Shown: positions 36,803-39,496 of the stretch, piece by piece
Layout of the letters: the number at the start of each line of letters is the position of its first letter
Position numbering within the stretch: the stretch's first letter is position 1
Origin: a virus
Reading direction: 5' to 3' (one strand)
Length of the DNA: 39,496 bases
IMG/VR virus record: IMGVR_UViG_3300028610_000299
Coordinates: 1-39,496 of that record
Notes under the pieces: model-generated
The model's input: the letters and a program-made list of their open reading frames with translations, nothing else
Told to the model about the DNA's origin: nothing
Databases searched by the model: none
Program-made: the position numbers and the translations under genes

Positions 36803-37553
36803 TCAAATAGGTGGCACGTTCGACAAGATTGATGCCATCACGGACGCATACAGCCAACTTAGAATCTCAGGAATAACGCGAATACCAACCCCTGGAGATC
36901 TTGAGTTAGCTTTGGGCCGCTTGGAAGGAATGGCGTCAGAATGGGCGACTCGCAACATCTGCTCAGGGTACAACTTCGAGGATATACCAGATCCAAACAG
37001 CGCCACCAATGTTCCTCTCGCGTATAAGCAAGCATATGCAACCAATCTAGCTATCAGGCTTGTTGACTTCGGCAAGCAATTGGCCCCTATGCTTGTGGCA
37101 CAGGCTAGCCAGTCGCTGAGCAACCTATCAGGCCGTAGTGCTATGGATCGCATCAATATGGTTCCATACCCCTCCAGACAGCCTAGAGGATCTGGTAACA
37201 CACTGAGATACAATCGGTGGAATAGGTTTTACCGCAACCAGTCTGTTGCGCCTAATGATTGCTCGACTGCTGAGATGTTCATCGGTGATGTGAATGATTA
37301 CGTTGAGCACTTCGACGCTTATCTCAACTCTGGTGAAACTATCTCGGCGGTTGAGTTCTCTGCTGACACTGGAATAACTATTACCTCATCCAGCTTCACA
37401 GATAACGATGTTAGCTACAAGATCACAGCAACAGGATCTAACGACACCACACCGCAAGACCTACAGCTAACCATCATTGCCACCACCAGCAGCGGCAGGA
37501 TTGAAACAAGGGTGATCATCTTCGCCTTTACACCTCGTCCAAGGGATCACTAA
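36786..37553 (+). CDS. gp4-like tail adaptor with extra C-terminal adaptor-type domain
   Basis: 255 residues from ATG 36786 (GGAG seven bases upstream; a TTG lies two codons earlier). Residues 1-150 match P22 gp4 (166 aa), the first tail factor to bind the portal: LEGMASEWATRNICSGYNFED and MVPYPSRQPRGSGNTLRYNRWNRFY align with LEAMMAEWYQDGIITGYVF and PYPSRMPTGSGN of gp4. Residues 165-255 are additional: SGETISAVEFSADTGITITSSSFTDNDVSYKI, then LTIIATTSSGRIETRVIIFAF, a beta-sandwich pattern like phage fibre-tail adaptor proteins. P22 gp4 lacks this part. Confidence 0.88.
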   Translation: MRHRSNQIGGTFDKIDAITDAYSQLRISGITRIPTPGDLELALGRLEGMASEWATRNICSGYNFEDIPDPNSATNVPLAYKQAYATNLAIRLVDFGKQLAPMLVAQASQSLSNLSGRSAMDRINMVPYPSRQPRGSGNTLRYNRWNRFYRNQSVAPNDCSTAEMFIGDVNDYVEHFDAYLNSGETISAVEFSADTGITITSSSFTDNDVSYKITATGSNDTTPQDLQLTIIATTSSGRIETRVIIFAFTPRPRDH

Positions 37554-38962
37554 TGCCTGAGTTAGTCTTAAACCTGATCAAAGGCGACAAGGTAGGATCT
37601 GAGACAGACTATCGAGACAGCTTGCCGGTCAACATGGTTGCTGTCATAAAGCCCATTCTTGGCGTAGCTGGGTACATGCTGCAGTCGGCTGGGTTGACTC
37701 AGTACGGTACAGGCATAGGGGTTGACAGGGGGGCGCTATGGAACGAGCGATTCCTTAATCATTACCGGGTATCTGGTGGTAGCTTCGTTTCTGTAGCAGC
37801 CAATGGCACAGTGGCCACTCTTGGCGCTATATCTGGGTCTGATACTGCTAGCCTGCCCTATTCATTCAACACCCAGGCCATCATAGCTGATGGTCGAATG
37901 TGGCTCTATGACACAACGGCAGGATTTAGAGAGGTGACGGATTCAGACCTTGGAAGCCCTATCGATGGCGTTTGGGTGGATGGGTTTTACTTCCTCACTG
38001 ATGGAGAATTCATATTCCACACCGACATCACCGACGAATCAAGCATTGATCCGCTGAAGTTTGCGACAGCAGAATTCATGCCGGATAAATCGCTAGGCCT
38101 AGGCAAGACGCAAGACAACAAGGTCTTAGTGTTCGGCCGATATACATGCGAATTCTTTGTTAACGATGCCTCTGAGCAGTTTTCATTCGCCAGGGTCGCA
38201 TCAAGGGCAATCAAGATCGGAATTGTTGGTACTCATGCAAAGGCAGAGCTAGGCGACAAGTGGTATTTGCTAGGCAGCCGCAAAGAAGAGTCAATATCAG
38301 TCCATGTGTTGGGCGTAGGGGCGGCTCAGAAGGTCGCCACACGAGAAGTAGACAAGATCATAGGGCTTTACACCGAGAACCAGTTACAGAGCGCTGTGGT
38401 AGAGCCAAGGACGGAGGATGGCTATAGCTTCCTGATCGTTCATCTTCCTAACCATGTTTTACAGTTCAACGAGACGATAGCAAAGAAGGCTGGTATTGAG
38501 CAGGCGTGGACGATTCTTAAGACTGACGTTACCGGTGAGCTTCCTTGGAGGGCTAAGCATGGATTGTTTGAGCCACGAAAAGGACAATGGGTTTATGGAG
38601 ACAAGCGCGATTCCAAGATAGGCGTTCTGGATGAGACCGTAGCTACGCATTACGGCGACATCTCGGAGTGGATACTGGACACGCCGTTTACATTCCTTGA
38701 ATCGATGTCCATTAACGAGTTGGAAATTGAAACGCTGCCAGGGCACACAACAACGCTGGACGCTACTGTCTTTGTCTCAATAACCTATGACGGGGTTATT
38801 CACGGATCAGAGTTTATCGAGCTGTACGGTGAGCCCTCGCAATACGGCCAACGCTTTATCCTTCGCAGGCTTGGCGATGTAGAAGACTGGTTCAGCTTTA
38901 GATTCAGAGGCGCCTCACGGTCGCGCATGGCCTTCGCTAAGGCGGACATAGATTATGGCTGA
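37553..38962 (+). CDS. gp10-like packaged-DNA stabilisation/tail hub protein
   Basis: 469 residues, against 472 for P22 gp10. Matches in order: DSLPVNMVAVIKPILGVAGYM, RGALWNERFLNHYRVSGG, VFGRYTCEFFVNDAS, IGIVGTHAKAELGDKWYLLG, LYTENQLQSAV, SFLIVHLPNHVLQFN. It is mainly beta, a propeller-like fold. In P22 six copies sit below gp4, close the channel and hold the tailspikes. The start shares one base with the gp4-like stop (TAATG). Confidence 0.93.
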   Translation: MPELVLNLIKGDKVGSETDYRDSLPVNMVAVIKPILGVAGYMLQSAGLTQYGTGIGVDRGALWNERFLNHYRVSGGSFVSVAANGTVATLGAISGSDTASLPYSFNTQAIIADGRMWLYDTTAGFREVTDSDLGSPIDGVWVDGFYFLTDGEFIFHTDITDESSIDPLKFATAEFMPDKSLGLGKTQDNKVLVFGRYTCEFFVNDASEQFSFARVASRAIKIGIVGTHAKAELGDKWYLLGSRKEESISVHVLGVGAAQKVATREVDKIIGLYTENQLQSAVVEPRTEDGYSFLIVHLPNHVLQFNETIAKKAGIEQAWTILKTDVTGELPWRAKHGLFEPRKGQWVYGDKRDSKIGVLDETVATHYGDISEWILDTPFTFLESMSINELEIETLPGHTTTLDATVFVSITYDGVIHGSEFIELYGEPSQYGQRFILRRLGDVEDWFSFRFRGASRSRMAFAKADIDYG

Positions 38963-39401
38963 GCCGACGACAAAGCTACTTCAAAGCTTAGTTTTATCTG
39001 CTGCCGATCTTCAGGCGCTGACTGATTGGGATGATGCGATAATTGAGGAATGGCTTAATCTATTCCGAAACCTTATAGCTCTGGCCGATCAGATAGACAC
39101 CAAGAACGACATAATAAAGAACACCACTCATATCATCACATCGCCCTACGAGATTGCAGTAGACGACGAAGATGTTTTCTTTGATACCGATGCGTTTGGT
39201 GGTCCTATGGTTGCCAATCTCAGAGCAGGTATCGACGGGACTAATTACCGGCTGATAAATACCGGCGTGACAGGCGGTCACAGGGTTACGCTGAACCCAT
39301 TCGGGACAGAGAAGCTATTCGGGGTTAACGCTTCAGAGTTCATGGCTATGCAAGAGAAGCTATTGGTTACATTCGATGCCGATTCAGGAGGTTGGTTCTA
39401 G
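38955..39401 (+). CDS. Tail tip/needle-like protein (gp26 position)
   Basis: 148 residues, starting eight bases before the gp10-like stop. Residues 1-50 are helical (LVLSAADLQALTDWDDAIIEEWLNLFRNLI, trimmed), and residues 60-148 beta-rich (EIAVDDEDVFFDTDAFGG; NYRLINTGVTGGHRVTLNPFG; LLVTFDADSGGWF), a helix plus knob layout. P22 has the plug/needle gp26 (233 aa) at this place. Shorter, so the needle would be short or replaced by another plug. Its last 49 bases are repeated at window positions 1-49. Confidence 0.7.
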   Translation: MAEPTTKLLQSLVLSAADLQALTDWDDAIIEEWLNLFRNLIALADQIDTKNDIIKNTTHIITSPYEIAVDDEDVFFDTDAFGGPMVANLRAGIDGTNYRLINTGVTGGHRVTLNPFGTEKLFGVNASEFMAMQEKLLVTFDADSGGWF

Positions 39402-39496
39402 TGAGTTTGATTAGAGAAGTAGAGGTCACGAACACAGTTTCCGTAGATTCGGTAAACAACGGACTGGAAAGTATTGGCAACTCAACTAGCACCCCG
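39353..39496. repeat. Terminal direct repeat, right copy
   Basis: Identical to bases 1-144. It joins the two ends of the window: the gene at 38955-39401 continues without a break into the gene that begins at 39401 here and at 49 at the left end. Annotate only once on the circular map. Confidence 0.95.
39401..39496 (+). CDS. Partial copy of the 419-aa tail-region gene
   Basis: First 32 codons of the gene that is complete at 49-1308, cut by the window end. It begins at GTG 39401, one base inside the preceding TAG, with AGGAGG at 39386-39391. Not a separate gene. Confidence 0.9.
   Translation, partial: MSLIREVEVTNTVSVDSVNNGLESIGNSTSTP

Overview
The window is a complete genome, or very nearly one, of a tailed podovirus. 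Its capsid and DNA-ejection modules are built like those of Salmonella phage P22: TerS/TerL, a P22-type portal, scaffold, a coat protein with the inserted I-domain, gp4- and gp10-like tail proteins, gp7/gp20/gp16-like ejection proteins, and a tailspike with a P22-type head-binding domain. The last 144 bases repeat the first 144 exactly. This makes a circular map of 39,352 bp whose join falls inside a tail gene. The small accessory genes (DUF1376 initiator, DnaC-like loader, Lar, DUF7220-like, Ref, RusA) and the moderate GC content suggest a gammaproteobacterial host, but the sequence alone does not identify it. I see no integrase, excisionase, CI-like repressor or partition genes.

Layout. (a) 17.34-8.60 kb, minus strand: a tightly overlapped leftward operon. 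It starts with a 48-aa ribbon-helix-helix regulator, followed by a DUF1376-type initiator that carries an 11-bp iteron array in its linker, and a DnaC-like helicase loader. Then come about 15 small accessory genes, including a Lar-like antirestriction protein. Next are Ref and RusA nucleases, an Rrf2-type regulator, a short C5-cytosine methyltransferase with a second conserved reading frame inside it, and small genes. (b) 17.34-17.48 kb: a divergent control region with a dyad that covers both -35 boxes. (c) 17.48-21.35 kb, plus strand: early recombination genes (Rad52-like annealase, coiled-coil protein, SSB), a small lipoprotein, and a strong terminator at 21.48-21.50 kb. (d) 21.5-22.27 kb: a gene-free stretch rich in long-range base pairing, interpreted as a large structured non-coding RNA. 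(e) 22.29-25.70 kb: small genes, a Tat-signal protein, an M23 endopeptidase and several small membrane proteins that look like a lysis cassette. (f) 25.70-39.40 kb, joining round to 0.05-8.49 kb, plus strand: structural genes, ending with the tailspike and a terminator at 8.55-8.57 kb where the two transcription units converge.

How it works together (inference). The divergent promoters start leftward replication/accessory expression and rightward recombination expression. The initiator would bind iterons inside its own gene and recruit the loader, as lambda O and P do. Rad52-like protein, SSB, RusA and Ref would make and resolve concatemers for headful packaging. Two DNA methyltransferases and Lar would protect the DNA from host restriction. 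The late block builds a P22-like particle with extra beta-rich adhesins.

Most notable: the ~760-base ornate RNA candidate at 21.5-22.27 kb; the overprinted conserved ORF inside the cytosine methyltransferase gene; the lambda-like origin inside the initiator gene; the operator dyad at the divergent promoter; a gp4 homologue carrying an extra adaptor-like domain; a Tat-exported truncated beta-helix protein; and an Rrf2-family regulator without its Fe-S cysteines.
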